From positions 1 to 64,000 of the forward strand of contig JBFXEW010000012.1 in assembly GCA_050179685.1 (NCBI GenBank): DNA of 64,000 nt, in the 5' to 3' direction. Positions 1 to 9,611 of this stretch are shown here, piece after piece; positions within the stretch are counted from its first letter, which is position 1; each line of letters starts with the position of its first letter. Both the position numbers and the translations under genes were made by a program. Below the pieces are notes generated by a model. It did not search any database, was not told the DNA's origin, and saw only the letters and a list, made by a program, of their open reading frames with translations. Origin of the DNA: GWE2-40-63 sp050179685. Its GTDB lineage: Bacteria; Bacteroidota; Bacteroidia; Bacteroidales; SZUA-534.

Positions 1-131
1 TCTGACTTAAGCCGCTATGTTCCCAGCGAGCTATAAAGCTATACATCTGGGTTTTTAATTTCTCATTTGATTTCATAGCTGCGAAGCTAAGTCCTCAAAG
101 CCTGCTTATCAATATGTATGTGCCCGGTTGC

Positions 132-1118
132 TTACACTTCTTTAATAACATAATCAGATAGTTCTTTTAGGGATATATCACCATTGGTTTCGTTAAGCTT
201 TTTTAATAAATAGTATGAAAAGATTCCATGCGATTTTTCCTCTAAAGGAAGTGCAGATTGATTAGAAGAAGATGCCGATAAAACTGCAAGATTACCACCA
301 AAATCCTGTTGTTTTGGTACAACTCTTACTCCTCTTGTTGCTAATAAGCCTTGACTCCGGGCTCCTCCACTAAAACAAGCATCAATAAAACAAACTATTT
401 GTTTAGCTGGGTATTTTGTAAGTGTTTGATACAATTCAATCAACTTTATACCGTATTTTATATCCTGGCCAGTAACATCAACAGGTATTAAATAAGGTTC
501 TTTGGTATTTTCATCTGGCAAACCATGCCCAGCATAAAAGAATATTATCGAAGCCTCCCCCTCTTTTACTTTTGAAATTAGCGATAGTTTTTCAATAGCC
601 CGCTTCATTGCAATAGTAGTGGCATTTTCTAAATACATAACATTTTTTAAAGGCAATCCCAATGTATTTATTGCATAATCTTTGAAAAGGCTGGCATCAT
701 TTATTGCATACTTTACATCTATTTCTGTTGATAATTGTGTTTGAAAAGCACTGTAGTTTTCGTTACCTATAATCAAAGCAAAGGTGTTATTGCTCTGATA
801 TGAAGTTCTTGGAGCACTAAGCTCTTCCATGTGCAATGGTTTAGCCGGTATCTCAATTGTTTCGTTATTTGCAACAGGAATAGTTATGCTTGTTGCGTTA
901 CTTATGCCAATAATTGAATTTTGATTATTAGAGGGGATATATTTCCCTAATTCTATTGAAACCGGATTACTATACCCAACATGTTTCTCAGTTACTCCTA
1001 AAAATATGACAATTGGTTTACTATATCCAATAAGTTCAGAGTTCTGTGCATAAATTGATTTAAAAGCTGTTGAAATTAGAATCAAAATGTAAATTTTGTG
1101 TTGGAATTTTTTAAACAT
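132..1118 (-). CDS. secreted caspase-like (peptidase C14) protein
   Basis: The 328-residue product starts with a signal peptide (about residues 1-24) and then carries a caspase-fold peptidase domain from about residue 110 to 300. The catalytic dyad is visible: His198 in YAGHG and Cys248 in FIDACFSGG. Residues 30-81 hold three short related strands (IGYSKP, VGYSNP, IGISNA), a small degenerate repeat ahead of the protease domain. C14-family enzymes cleave after basic or acidic residues; the substrate here is unknown. It lies 15 bp downstream of the beta-sandwich gene on the same strand, so the two are probably co-transcribed. The signal peptide argues against a cytoplasmic cell-death role and for a periplasmic or surface one. 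The family call is confident; the function is open. Confidence 0.85.
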   Translation of the reverse strand: MFKKFQHKIYILILISTAFKSIYAQNSELIGYSKPIVIFLGVTEKHVGYSNPVSIELGKYIPSNNQNSIIGISNATSITIPVANNETIEIPAKPLHMEELSAPRTSYQSNNTFALIIGNENYSAFQTQLSTEIDVKYAINDASLFKDYAINTLGLPLKNVMYLENATTIAMKRAIEKLSLISKVKEGEASIIFFYAGHGLPDENTKEPYLIPVDVTGQDIKYGIKLIELYQTLTKYPAKQIVCFIDACFSGGARSQGLLATRGVRVVPKQQDFGGNLAVLSASSSNQSALPLEEKSHGIFSYYLLKKLNETNGDISLKELSDYVIKEV

Positions 1119-1133
1119 AACTAAATATTGACA

Positions 1134-1841
1134 TTATTTTTCTAATAGAACATCTTTTAATTGGCAGTCATTACGCTCTAATTCAAAATCAAACCTTGCG
1201 ATTTTATCCAAACTAACCGGAATTCCTTTGCCTGAAAAGTGTCCTTTTACAGGAACTCCCCCTGGCACAAGTCTATTACTGTACCCAGAACTATTCCATG
1301 AATAACTACCATGTTGGATTAATTCATTTGTAAGTTCATATACTTCACCAGTATAGGTATATACTTTGGAATTATAAAAACTTAAATCAATTTTATTATC
1401 TATAGTTGTGTTAAATACGTAATCTATGTAAAGCGTACCATTATTATTCCTGATTTTTGTTATAGTCATCTTTAAATCCCCTTGTTCAATAACTATATTT
1501 GTATTTACTTTTGTTGGATGTGCTACTACTTTAAAAACAACTTCCTTACTATTAATGGTATTTATATCTTTTAAAGCATCCCAGGTAACTGTCTTTGAAT
1601 TACCCATGGTAATCCCATTACCAATATCTCCTGATGCACTCGTAACTCTAGTGGGAAAGGTTTTTCCATTATCGGTTGAACAAAAAATATCTACCATATA
1701 GGATTGTCCTTTAAACACAACTAGATCGTAATTTATTACAATTGAATTACCTGATTGACGAGCAGTAACATTACTTACATTCTGTCCATACATTACTGAA
1801 AAGCAATACAATAATGAAATAAGCAGTAAAAGTTTCTTCAT
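1134..1841 (-). CDS. secreted fibronectin-like beta-sandwich protein
   Basis: I chose the ATG at 1841 (MKKLLLLISLLYC) because it begins a good signal peptide; the longer frame from 1928 would bury that peptide. The mature protein, about 215 residues, opens with a domain that includes SGNSIVINYDL, STDNGKTF, GDIG and a TVTWD core. Domains of this type are common in Bacteroidota exported proteins, often beside caspase-like or formylglycine-generating-type modules. The C-terminal half is rich in beta-strand and has no recognised motif. It is probably the first gene of a two-gene unit with the downstream caspase-like protease, perhaps as an adaptor or substrate; that link is inference from position. 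Confidence 0.65.
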   Translation of the reverse strand: MKKLLLLISLLYCFSVMYGQNVSNVTARQSGNSIVINYDLVVFKGQSYMVDIFCSTDNGKTFPTRVTSASGDIGNGITMGNSKTVTWDALKDINTINSKEVVFKVVAHPTKVNTNIVIEQGDLKMTITKIRNNNGTLYIDYVFNTTIDNKIDLSFYNSKVYTYTGEVYELTNELIQHGSYSWNSSGYSNRLVPGGVPVKGHFSGKGIPVSLDKIARFDFELERNDCQLKDVLLEK

Positions 1842-1871
1842 AATATAACTGGGTTTAAAAAAAATGAATGC

Positions 1872-1905
1872 CAAATATATTAATACAATTGTATTATCAG
1901 CCAAA
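1872..1905 (-). promoter_or_regulatory. candidate Bacteroidota promoter for the beta-sandwich/caspase unit
   Basis: Read on the minus strand, TTTG (1905-1902) lies 22 bases before TATATTTG (1879-1872), matching the Bacteroidota TTTG / TAnnTTTG pattern with slightly long spacing. It lies 30 bases upstream of the chosen start at 1841, which supports that start. Confidence 0.45.
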
Positions 1906-2174
1906 GTAATAGGTTTTTTTAGATTCAATTATCACTATTTTTAGACACTCTAAATTGAGTTATTAATCTTACTCAAGTTAAATTGTATTGAAAATCTTTT
2001 TCTTAGCATTGAAATAGAATTAAATACAAACACAAAAACATGTCAAAAGGCTTGAAAGATGAATATCACGGAACTTGATGCATGTTTTATTCCATTAAGT
2101 CAAGAATTATAGGCTCATTTTTTTATCTTTAAAACCGAAATTAAACGATTGAGTTAAACACCAGCTTTACTGCC

Positions 2175-5100
2175 ATGAAATTTAACGAAGATTCAAGAGT
2201 GAAAATACCAGCCATACTGCACCTTTGCAGACTTGGTTACAAATATATTTCGCTGAATAATGCGGTTTGGGATACAGAGACAAATATTTTCACGGAGATA
2301 TTCAAAGAATCTATTGTAAAAATTAATCCTGACTTTGACCATGACCAAGCAGAACGATTATTGGTTGATATTTCTCTTATACTGAGCAATGAAGATTTAG
2401 GCAAAGCCTATTTTGAGAAATTAACAAGCGAATCAGGCGTAAAATTGATTGACTTTGAGAATTTTGAAAACAACACTTTTAATGTTGTAACTGAATTAAC
2501 TTATAAAAACGGTGACGAAGAGTTCAGACCCGATATAATTCTTTTAATCAATGGAATGCCGTTGGCATTTATTGAAGTAAAGAAACCAAACAACCGAGAC
2601 GGAATTATTGCAGAGCGGGAAAGAATAAACAAACGGTTTCAAAACAAGAAGTTTAGAAACTTTGTAAACATTACGCAGTTGATGGTTTTCTCCAACAACA
2701 TGGAGTACGACAACGAAGATATTGAACCTTTACAAGGTGCTTTTTATGCTTCGCCTTCATACACAAAACCGATATTCAACTATTTCCGGGAAGAAGAAAA
2801 ATTGGATTTGGAAAAACTCTTGGCGGTTGAAGATGATAGTTTAGAAAACTTTGTTTTGAAGGATAACAACCTTGCAGTTATCAAGAGTTCGCCCGAATTT
2901 CTGACAAATAAAAACCCAAACACGCCAACAAACCGAATTCTTACATCACTGTTTTCAAAAGACAGGCTTTCGTTTATTCTAAAATATGCTATTGCGTATG
3001 TGGACGAGAAAAAGGGAATTGAAAAACATGTGATGCGTTACCCTCAAATCTTCGCCACCAAAGCCATTGAGAATAAATTAGAAAGCGGAATTAAAAAAGG
3101 AATTATCTGGCACACGCAAGGAAGCGGAAAAACTGCTTTGGCATTTTACAATGTTCGCTACCTTACCGATTATTTTCAAAAGAAAAAAGTAATACCAAAG
3201 TTCTATTTTATTGTTGACCGTTTAGACTTGCTTATTCAGGCAAAACGAGAATTTACTGCTCGTGGTTTAATTGTTCATATTGTCGATTCAAAAGCAGACT
3301 TTGTAAAGTCAATTAAAACCACAACTGCCATTCACAACAATTCGGGCAGGGCTGAAATAACGGTGGTAAACATTCAAAAGTTCAGCGAAGAAGCTAATGT
3401 GACACATAAACAAGATTACGATATTAGTATTCAGCGAATTTACTTTTTAGACGAAGTACACCGCAGTTACAATCCAAACGGTAGTTTTTTGGCAAACCTC
3501 ACACAATCCGATACCAACTCAATAAAAATCGGTTTAACAGGTACGCCACTCATAACAAAGGATTATTACTCGAAAGATTTATTTGGCAATTACATTCACA
3601 AATATTATTACAATGCTTCAATTGCCGATGGTTACACGCTTCGGCTAATCAGAGAAGAAATTGAAAGCGATTATAAAATTGTGCTGAAAGATGCATTGGA
3701 CAAAATCAAGATTTTAAAAGGCGATATTGAAAGGCAAAAAGTATTTGCTCACACAAATTTTGTTGAGCCAATGCTCGATTATATCGTAAACGACTTTGAA
3801 AAAAGCCGTTTGACTTTTTCCGATAGTTCCATTGGCGGAATGGTGGTTTGCGATAGTTCCGACCAGGCAAAAGAAATGTTCCGAATTTTCAATGAAAAAT
3901 ATGCTCTAAAGTCCGAGCAAGAAGAAGAAGAATTGCTGCAAGCAGCAGAACCTAAAGCAGATTACAAAACCAAACTGAAAGACAGCTATAAAGTTAAAAC
4001 GGCTGCCTTAATTCTTCACGATATTGGAACAAAGGACGAACGAAAAGATGTTGTTGAAGATTTCAAAGAGGGTGAAATTGATTTTCTGTTTGTTTACAAC
4101 ATGCTTTTAACTGGTTTTGATGCCAAACGATTAAAGAAATTATACATCGGGCGGGTTATAAAAAGGCACAACCTTTTACAAACACTTACACGAGTTAATC
4201 GAACCTACAAGAATTTCAAATACGGTTATGTGGTTGATTTTGCCGACATTCGGGCAGAATTTGATGCCACAAACAAAGCTTATTTTGATGAATTGCAAGC
4301 CGAACTGGGCGATGAAATGGAGTTTTACTCCGACTTGTTTAAATCGAAAGAAGAAATTGAAAAGGAAATTGCCGAAATAAAGGACATTTTATTTTATTTT
4401 GACACCACCAACGCTGAACTATTTTCGCAACAAATAACCCAAATTCAAGACCGCGAAAAAGTTTTGCTCATCAAAAAAGCTTTGGGCAATGCAAAGAGTT
4501 TATACAACCTAATCCGTTTATTCGGTCATTTTGATTTGCTCGAAAAAGTTGATTTCAAAAAGTTGGCTCAACTTTACCGTGAAACCGAAAACCATTTAGC
4601 TCTGCTCAATACGCAGGAAGCGTTGAAAAACAACATCGATAACACCAATTTACTGAATGTAGCTTTGGAAGATGTGCTGTTTCATTTCACAAAAATTTCG
4701 GAAGAAGAACTGATTTTAGCCGATGAATTAAAAGATACTTTGCGGAAAACCCGTGAAACCTTGGCAAGTAATTTTGACAAGAAAGACCCCGAATTTGTTT
4801 CGTTGTACGAAGAACTGAAACGCTTATTCGACAAGAAAAACCTTGACGAGATTACACAAGACGAAATGAAACAAAACATTGGTGCATTAACTAAAATTTA
4901 CGAGAAAATAAAGGAACTCAACCGCCAAAACAATTTACTGAAAGACAAATACGACAGCGACCCGAAATATGCCAGAATCCACAAGCGATTGGTTGAAAAA
5001 GGTACATTATCACAAAAGGAAAGTGTGATTTTTGAAGCCCTGAAAAGCGTAAAGCAAGATGCTGATTTGCAAGTGCTACAAAACACACGGTTATTAGATA

Positions 5101-5252
5101 ACGAAAGCTATTTCACAACTCAAATGATGCGATTGGTAATTGACCAATTCAAAAACAAAAATAATATAAATTTGAACGCTGAATCATCGAAGTATATTAA
5201 CAACTTGGTGGTAAACGAATACATTAACGAATTCTACGGAAGAGCAGTATGA
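2175..5252 (+). CDS. hsdR: type I restriction endonuclease subunit R
   Basis: This 1025-residue subunit drives ATP-dependent DNA translocation and cleavage in the HsdR2M2S complex. The N-terminal nuclease domain has the PD-(D/E)xK residues Asp120, Glu134 and Lys136 (RPD...IEVKK). The SF2 motor has Walker A TQGSGKT at 314-320, the DEVH box at 426-429, a LTGTP motif, and motif VI QTLTRVNRTYK at 669-679. The C-terminal quarter is helical and probably contacts the methylase. Length and motif order are normal and no key residue is missing. The stop overlaps the hsdM start by 4 bp (ATGA), giving the order R-M-S. Confidence 0.96.
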   Translation: MKFNEDSRVKIPAILHLCRLGYKYISLNNAVWDTETNIFTEIFKESIVKINPDFDHDQAERLLVDISLILSNEDLGKAYFEKLTSESGVKLIDFENFENNTFNVVTELTYKNGDEEFRPDIILLINGMPLAFIEVKKPNNRDGIIAERERINKRFQNKKFRNFVNITQLMVFSNNMEYDNEDIEPLQGAFYASPSYTKPIFNYFREEEKLDLEKLLAVEDDSLENFVLKDNNLAVIKSSPEFLTNKNPNTPTNRILTSLFSKDRLSFILKYAIAYVDEKKGIEKHVMRYPQIFATKAIENKLESGIKKGIIWHTQGSGKTALAFYNVRYLTDYFQKKKVIPKFYFIVDRLDLLIQAKREFTARGLIVHIVDSKADFVKSIKTTTAIHNNSGRAEITVVNIQKFSEEANVTHKQDYDISIQRIYFLDEVHRSYNPNGSFLANLTQSDTNSIKIGLTGTPLITKDYYSKDLFGNYIHKYYYNASIADGYTLRLIREEIESDYKIVLKDALDKIKILKGDIERQKVFAHTNFVEPMLDYIVNDFEKSRLTFSDSSIGGMVVCDSSDQAKEMFRIFNEKYALKSEQEEEELLQAAEPKADYKTKLKDSYKVKTAALILHDIGTKDERKDVVEDFKEGEIDFLFVYNMLLTGFDAKRLKKLYIGRVIKRHNLLQTLTRVNRTYKNFKYGYVVDFADIRAEFDATNKAYFDELQAELGDEMEFYSDLFKSKEEIEKEIAEIKDILFYFDTTNAELFSQQITQIQDREKVLLIKKALGNAKSLYNLIRLFGHFDLLEKVDFKKLAQLYRETENHLALLNTQEALKNNIDNTNLLNVALEDVLFHFTKISEEELILADELKDTLRKTRETLASNFDKKDPEFVSLYEELKRLFDKKNLDEITQDEMKQNIGALTKIYEKIKELNRQNNLLKDKYDSDPKYARIHKRLVEKGTLSQKESVIFEALKSVKQDADLQVLQNTRLLDNESYFTTQMMRLVIDQFKNKNNINLNAESSKYINNLVVNEYINEFYGRAV

Positions 5253-6874
5253 CAGATATAGATTTTAAAGAAAAAACCAAAACGCTTATAGACAGCCTTA
5301 AAAGTATTAGTGCAAACTATGGTTTGGGCAACGATGGCAACGAGTTTAAAATAATTACACAGGTTTTCCTGTATAAATTTATGAACGACAAATTTGCGTT
5401 TGAGGTAAAGAAACTCGACAGCAAATTGAAGAAAGCCGAAAACTGGGAAAAAGAAATAAGTTCGTATTCGGAAGATGATTACGAAATGTTGCTCTTGCAA
5501 TTGGGAGCCGAAACCGCCAAACTAAAACCACAACATTTTATTTCGGAGCTTTTTGGCAGACAAAACGAAAGCGATTTTGCCAAATTGTTCGACGATACCT
5601 TGATGGATATTGCCATTACCAACAACGACATTTTCTCGGTGAAAACCGATGGTGGTGCAAAAGTGGTTTTGTTCGACCGTCTTACCGAATACATTAGCGA
5701 TGGCAGTAAGCGTGATGCCTTTGCAAAAGCCATTATCAACAAATTGGTTGGGGTAAGCTTTGAGCATATTTTTAACCAAAAATTCGATTTTTATGCCGAT
5801 ATTTTTGAATACCTGATAAAAGACTACAACACCAATAGCGGTGGCAAGTACGCCGAATATTTTACGCCTCATGCTGTTGCCTCAATAATGGCAGCCATAT
5901 TGGTTAACGAATCTGTGCAAAATGTAACGGTTTATGACCCTGCCGCTGGTTCTGGTCGTTTGTTAATGAATACTGCCCATGCCATTGGCGAAGATAAGTG
6001 TACCATTTACTCGCAGGACATTAGCCAAAAATCATCAAGCCTTTTGCGTTTGAATCTGATTTTAAATAATCTGGTACATTCCATTCAAAACATTATTCAG
6101 GGTAATACCATTTCGCACCCCTACCATAAAAACGAAAACGGAGCGTTGGAGAAATTCGACTTTATTGTTTCCAATCCACCCTTTAAACTCGACTTTTCGG
6201 ATTATCGCAACGATTTGGATTGCAAGGAAAACAAAGACCGTTTTTTTGCAGGCATACCCAATATTCCCAAGCAAGCCAAAGACAAAATGGCGATTTACTC
6301 GCTGTTTTTACAACACATTATTTTTTCGTTGAGCAAAAAAGGTAAAGCAGCCGTTGTAGTTCCTACAGGTTTTATTACCGCACAAAGCGGAATTGATAAG
6401 AAAATTCGTGAAAAATTGGTTGAAAGTAAAATGTTGTCAGGTGTGGTAAGTATGCCAAGCAATATTTTTGCAACCACAGGCACCAATGTTTCCATCGTGT
6501 TTATGGATAGAAACAACAAAGGTAATGTGGTGCTGATTGATGCTTCCAATTTGGGCGAAACCATAAAAGAAGGCAAAAATCAAAAAACGGTTTTAACAGC
6601 AAAAGAAGAACAGCAGATTATCGACACGTTTAACAACAAAGTAGCCCTTGAAGATTTTTCTGTGGTTGTAAGTTATGAGGATATTAAGCAAAAAAACTAT
6701 TCGCTGAGTGCAGGGCAATATTTTGAAGTGAAAATTGAATATGTGGACATTACAGCCGATGAATTTACAGCAAGAATGAAAGGCTTTGAAGAAAATCTAA
6801 ATATCCTTTTTTCAGATGGTAAAAAACTGGAAACCGAAATTCAAAATAATTTAAAGAGTTTGAAGTATGAATAG
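5249..6874 (+). CDS. hsdM: type I DNA methyltransferase subunit M
   Basis: HsdM transfers a methyl group from S-adenosylmethionine to the N6 of adenine at sites chosen by HsdS, protecting host DNA. The 541-residue protein has an N-terminal helical HsdM_N region (about 5-160), the SAM-binding motif DPAAGSG at 230-236 and the catalytic NPPF at 309-312. The spacing is typical of N6-adenine methylases. It is translationally coupled to hsdR (4 bp overlap) and overlaps hsdS by 8 bp, so the three genes form a single operon. Confidence 0.96.
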   Translation: MTDIDFKEKTKTLIDSLKSISANYGLGNDGNEFKIITQVFLYKFMNDKFAFEVKKLDSKLKKAENWEKEISSYSEDDYEMLLLQLGAETAKLKPQHFISELFGRQNESDFAKLFDDTLMDIAITNNDIFSVKTDGGAKVVLFDRLTEYISDGSKRDAFAKAIINKLVGVSFEHIFNQKFDFYADIFEYLIKDYNTNSGGKYAEYFTPHAVASIMAAILVNESVQNVTVYDPAAGSGRLLMNTAHAIGEDKCTIYSQDISQKSSSLLRLNLILNNLVHSIQNIIQGNTISHPYHKNENGALEKFDFIVSNPPFKLDFSDYRNDLDCKENKDRFFAGIPNIPKQAKDKMAIYSLFLQHIIFSLSKKGKAAVVVPTGFITAQSGIDKKIREKLVESKMLSGVVSMPSNIFATTGTNVSIVFMDRNNKGNVVLIDASNLGETIKEGKNQKTVLTAKEEQQIIDTFNNKVALEDFSVVVSYEDIKQKNYSLSAGQYFEVKIEYVDITADEFTARMKGFEENLNILFSDGKKLETEIQNNLKSLKYE

Positions 6875-8750
6875 AATAACTCTTAAAGATTGTTGTGCCT
6901 TTCAAGAAGGTTATGTAAATCCTTCTCAAAAAATAAGAGATTACTTTAATGGCCCTATTAAATGGTTGAGAGCATCTGACTTAAATGACGGATTTGTTTA
7001 TAATACAGAAAAAACTTTATCCAATAAAGGTTTTGAAAGTGCGGGTAAAAGTGCTTTTTTATTTAATGCAAATACAATTGCAATAAGTAAATCAGGTACA
7101 ATTGGCAGACTTGGCATTTTGAAAGACAGAATGTGCGGAAACAGAGCCGTGATAAATATAGATGTAAATAAGCAAGTAGCAGATTTATTTTATGTGTTTT
7201 ATACGCTTATCTACAAAAAAGCTGAGATTTTAAGCAAAGCGGGAGGCAGTATTCAAAAAAACCTGTATGTTTCAGCATTGGAAACAATTTCTCTAAACCA
7301 CAAAGTCCTCACTACCCAAAAATCCATTGCCAAAATCTTATCTGACCTTGACGCCAAAATAGAACTCAACAACCGCATAAACCGAGAGTTGGAAGCCATG
7401 GCAAAAACGCTGTACGATTATTGGTTTGTGCAGTTCGATTTTCCAGATGCAAATGGTAAACCCTACAAATCATCGGGCGGAAAAATGGTGTACAATGCCG
7501 AATTGAAAAGGGAAATTCCTGAGGGATGGAAAAATGGTACTCTCGGTGATATTGCAGAGCTAGTTCGAGGTGTAACTTACGATGCAAGTGAAATTAAAGA
7601 TGAGAATGATTGTGATGTAATTCCAGTTTTAAGAGCTACTAATATTTCTGGTAATGTGATTGATTTAAACAATATGGTTTTTGTGCCAAAACAAAATGTT
7701 TCAACTATTCAGGTACTTAATAAATATGATATTTTAATAACAATGTCAAGTGGTAGTAGGGAACATATTGGTAAAAATGGCTTTTTCTATTTTGATAAAG
7801 AAGTTGCCTTTGGTGCATTTTGTGCAAAAATAGTAGCAAAAAATAAATACAGATTTTATGTGTATTCATACACTCAATCAGATTTTATGTTTTCTACGAT
7901 AAAAAATGAATGTTTAGGTACAAATATCAATAATCTTAATGGTTCACTTGTAAAAGGTTTCAAATTAGTAATACCCCCTGAGAAATTTATTATTTCTTTT
8001 AATAATAAAGTGAGTTCTATTTATGAGAAAATTGGTAATAATTTAATTCAAAACCAACAACTCTCCGAAATCCGTGATTGGTTGTTGCCAATGTTAATGA
8101 ATGGGCAGGTAACTGTAAAAGAAGCGGAAGAAAAGTTGGCAATTGCTGCGGAGCCGGAAATGAACTATCAGAAAGTTAGAAAAATGAATTCAGAACCAAC
8201 CCGTGTCGATTATTACAAACGTATGTTACTAGCTGCCGAAATTGTTTGGCAATGCCATAAAGAATCAACACTGGGACATAAAAAGCTGCAAAAATTGATC
8301 TATCTATGTCAACATTCTTCAAAAATGCAGCTACCAACCAAGTTTGCCAAACATGTAGCCGGTCCTTACGATGGACAAATGGCTCGTTCATTAGATAAAA
8401 AGTTTAAAGACAAACTTTGGTTTGAATATCATGAAGGGGAATTGTACAAATATAAACCCCTTAAAAACGCAGGTTCCCATATACCGGATTTTGAGAAATA
8501 TTTTAAAGATGAATTGGAGTCAATTCAGGAAATTATTTTAACATTTAAAACAGCAAAATCTGATAAAGTGGAATTGGTTGCCACCCTTTTTGATTGTTGG
8601 CAGGAATTGATTGATGAAAAAACTGTTGTTTCTGAAGAGGCACTAATGACGAAATTTTATGCCTGGTCGGAAGCTAAAAAGCAATTTTCGCAGGAACGGG
8701 TTAAAAAAGCCATCGCCTGGATGAAAGAAAAAGGAATGAATCCAGGCTAA
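6867..8750 (+). CDS. hsdS: type I specificity subunit S with C-terminal Panacea-like domain
   Basis: HsdS sets the DNA target. At 627 residues it is about 200 longer than usual. Target-recognition domain 1 covers about residues 1-150. The central conserved helices follow (IELNNRINRELEAMAKTLYD, about 165-185), then a second recognition domain (about 225-400) and the distal conserved helix (NQQLSEIRDWLLPMLMNG). The extra segment from about 432 to 627 has KLQKLIYL and, further on, AGPYDGQMAR. That spacing resembles the Panacea/DUF4065 fold, known as an antitoxin-type neutralising domain. The fusion is read directly from one uninterrupted frame. The Panacea assignment is by eye; the HsdS call is firm. 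Confidence 0.9.
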   Translation: MNRITLKDCCAFQEGYVNPSQKIRDYFNGPIKWLRASDLNDGFVYNTEKTLSNKGFESAGKSAFLFNANTIAISKSGTIGRLGILKDRMCGNRAVINIDVNKQVADLFYVFYTLIYKKAEILSKAGGSIQKNLYVSALETISLNHKVLTTQKSIAKILSDLDAKIELNNRINRELEAMAKTLYDYWFVQFDFPDANGKPYKSSGGKMVYNAELKREIPEGWKNGTLGDIAELVRGVTYDASEIKDENDCDVIPVLRATNISGNVIDLNNMVFVPKQNVSTIQVLNKYDILITMSSGSREHIGKNGFFYFDKEVAFGAFCAKIVAKNKYRFYVYSYTQSDFMFSTIKNECLGTNINNLNGSLVKGFKLVIPPEKFIISFNNKVSSIYEKIGNNLIQNQQLSEIRDWLLPMLMNGQVTVKEAEEKLAIAAEPEMNYQKVRKMNSEPTRVDYYKRMLLAAEIVWQCHKESTLGHKKLQKLIYLCQHSSKMQLPTKFAKHVAGPYDGQMARSLDKKFKDKLWFEYHEGELYKYKPLKNAGSHIPDFEKYFKDELESIQEIILTFKTAKSDKVELVATLFDCWQELIDEKTVVSEEALMTKFYAWSEAKKQFSQERVKKAIAWMKEKGMNPG

Positions 8751-8774
8751 ATCACCTCTATCAAAAAACATTTG

Positions 8775-8825
8775 TTTTTTACAAAATTTATTCATTTTTT
8801 TACAAAAGTTTAGTTTAAACTAAAC
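8775..8825 (+). promoter_or_regulatory. operator region of the toxin-antitoxin-chaperone operon
   Basis: A perfect 18-bp palindrome, GTTTAGTTTAAACTAAAC, occupies 8808-8825 and ends three bases before the toxin ATG. Just upstream, TTTTTTACAAAA occurs twice (8775-8786 and 8796-8807), exactly 21 bp apart, two helical turns. This fits an autoregulated operator bound by the XRE antitoxin, with the palindrome also covering the ribosome-binding region. Binding itself is inference. Confidence 0.6.
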
Positions 8826-8828
8826 ATT

Positions 8829-9242
8829 ATGCCAAAATATTCGTTAAACAAAATAGTTGAAATAGAAGGCAAGCAGGAAATCTACAAATTAGAAATAGAT
8901 GATTCCTGCCAGTTTGATGACTTTGAACGTGAAATAGTAAAAAGAAAGCAATATGAAGAAGAATTAACCTCAATACTAGCTCATATTGAAGATTTCTCAA
9001 ACAATAAAACTCTACCCGAAAAAAAATTTAAAATTCTTAATAAAAGTGATAAAAAAGATCGGATTAAAGAATATGAATTCAAATCTAGAAATCTTCGAGT
9101 ATATGGAATAAAAGCTCCTGATGGTCAAATTATAATTATGGGAGGATATAAGTCAAACCAAAAGAAAGACCTGAAAAAATTTAGAGGCATTAAATCCAAC
9201 TACCTAGAAACAAAGCAAAATGAAAAGAGAAAAACTACTTAA
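8829..9242 (+). CDS. HigB-like toxin (RelE/ParE superfamily)
   Basis: The 137-residue basic protein has a C-terminal core (about 85-130: RNLRVYGIK, then IIIMGGYKSNQKKDLKKFR) resembling HigB/Gp49-type toxins, which cleave mRNA on the ribosome. It overlaps the downstream antitoxin gene by 23 bp, the toxin-first order typical of higBA. The N-terminal half, with helices around 40-60, is longer than in minimal toxins. It is the first gene of a toxin-antitoxin-chaperone set. The match is by pattern only, so the fold is likely but the activity is not shown. Confidence 0.65.
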   Translation: MPKYSLNKIVEIEGKQEIYKLEIDDSCQFDDFEREIVKRKQYEEELTSILAHIEDFSNNKTLPEKKFKILNKSDKKDRIKEYEFKSRNLRVYGIKAPDGQIIIMGGYKSNQKKDLKKFRGIKSNYLETKQNEKRKTT

Positions 9243-9609
9243 AAGCAAAGGATACAATGTTACAAAAATTCAGAATGAACTATTCAGAGAATTAACAGCG
9301 TATCTTGAAAAAAACAAAATGAACCGTACTCAATTAGCCAAACAATTGGGAGTAACTAAAGGCTATGTTTCACAAGTACTTAATGGAGATTTTGATTATA
9401 AACTTTCAAAATTAGTTGAATTTTCTTTAGCTATGGGTAAAGTGCCACAAGTTAAATTTGTAGCATTTGATGAAATTGATAAATCTTTAGAATCCAATAC
9501 AAAAGTCATCTCCTTGGCAGAAAAAATAATGTATAATCAAAAATCATCAATTGATTTAAACAAATTACAATTTGAAGAGAAATCAATGAAATCGTATAAA
9601 ATAGTGTAA
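9220..9609 (+). CDS. XRE-family antitoxin (HigA-like) with C-terminal tail
   Basis: The 129-residue protein has a helix-turn-helix at about 34-56 (MNRTQLAKQLGVTKGYVSQV), the standard XRE DNA-binding unit, after an N-terminal region likely to contact the toxin. The tail from about 85 to 129 is polar with spaced hydrophobics. In chaperone-dependent toxin-antitoxin systems such a tail is the chaperone-addiction segment. It overlaps the toxin gene and is followed by the chaperone gene after 2 bp. It probably represses the operon through the palindrome at 8808-8825. Confidence 0.8.
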   Translation: MKREKLLKSKGYNVTKIQNELFRELTAYLEKNKMNRTQLAKQLGVTKGYVSQVLNGDFDYKLSKLVEFSLAMGKVPQVKFVAFDEIDKSLESNTKVISLAEKIMYNQKSSIDLNKLQFEEKSMKSYKIV

Positions 9610-9611
9610 GT

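Noticed and set aside
1..131. Partial gene at the left edge
   Set aside because: The stretch has stops in each frame I read and no recognisable motif; it is too short to support a call.
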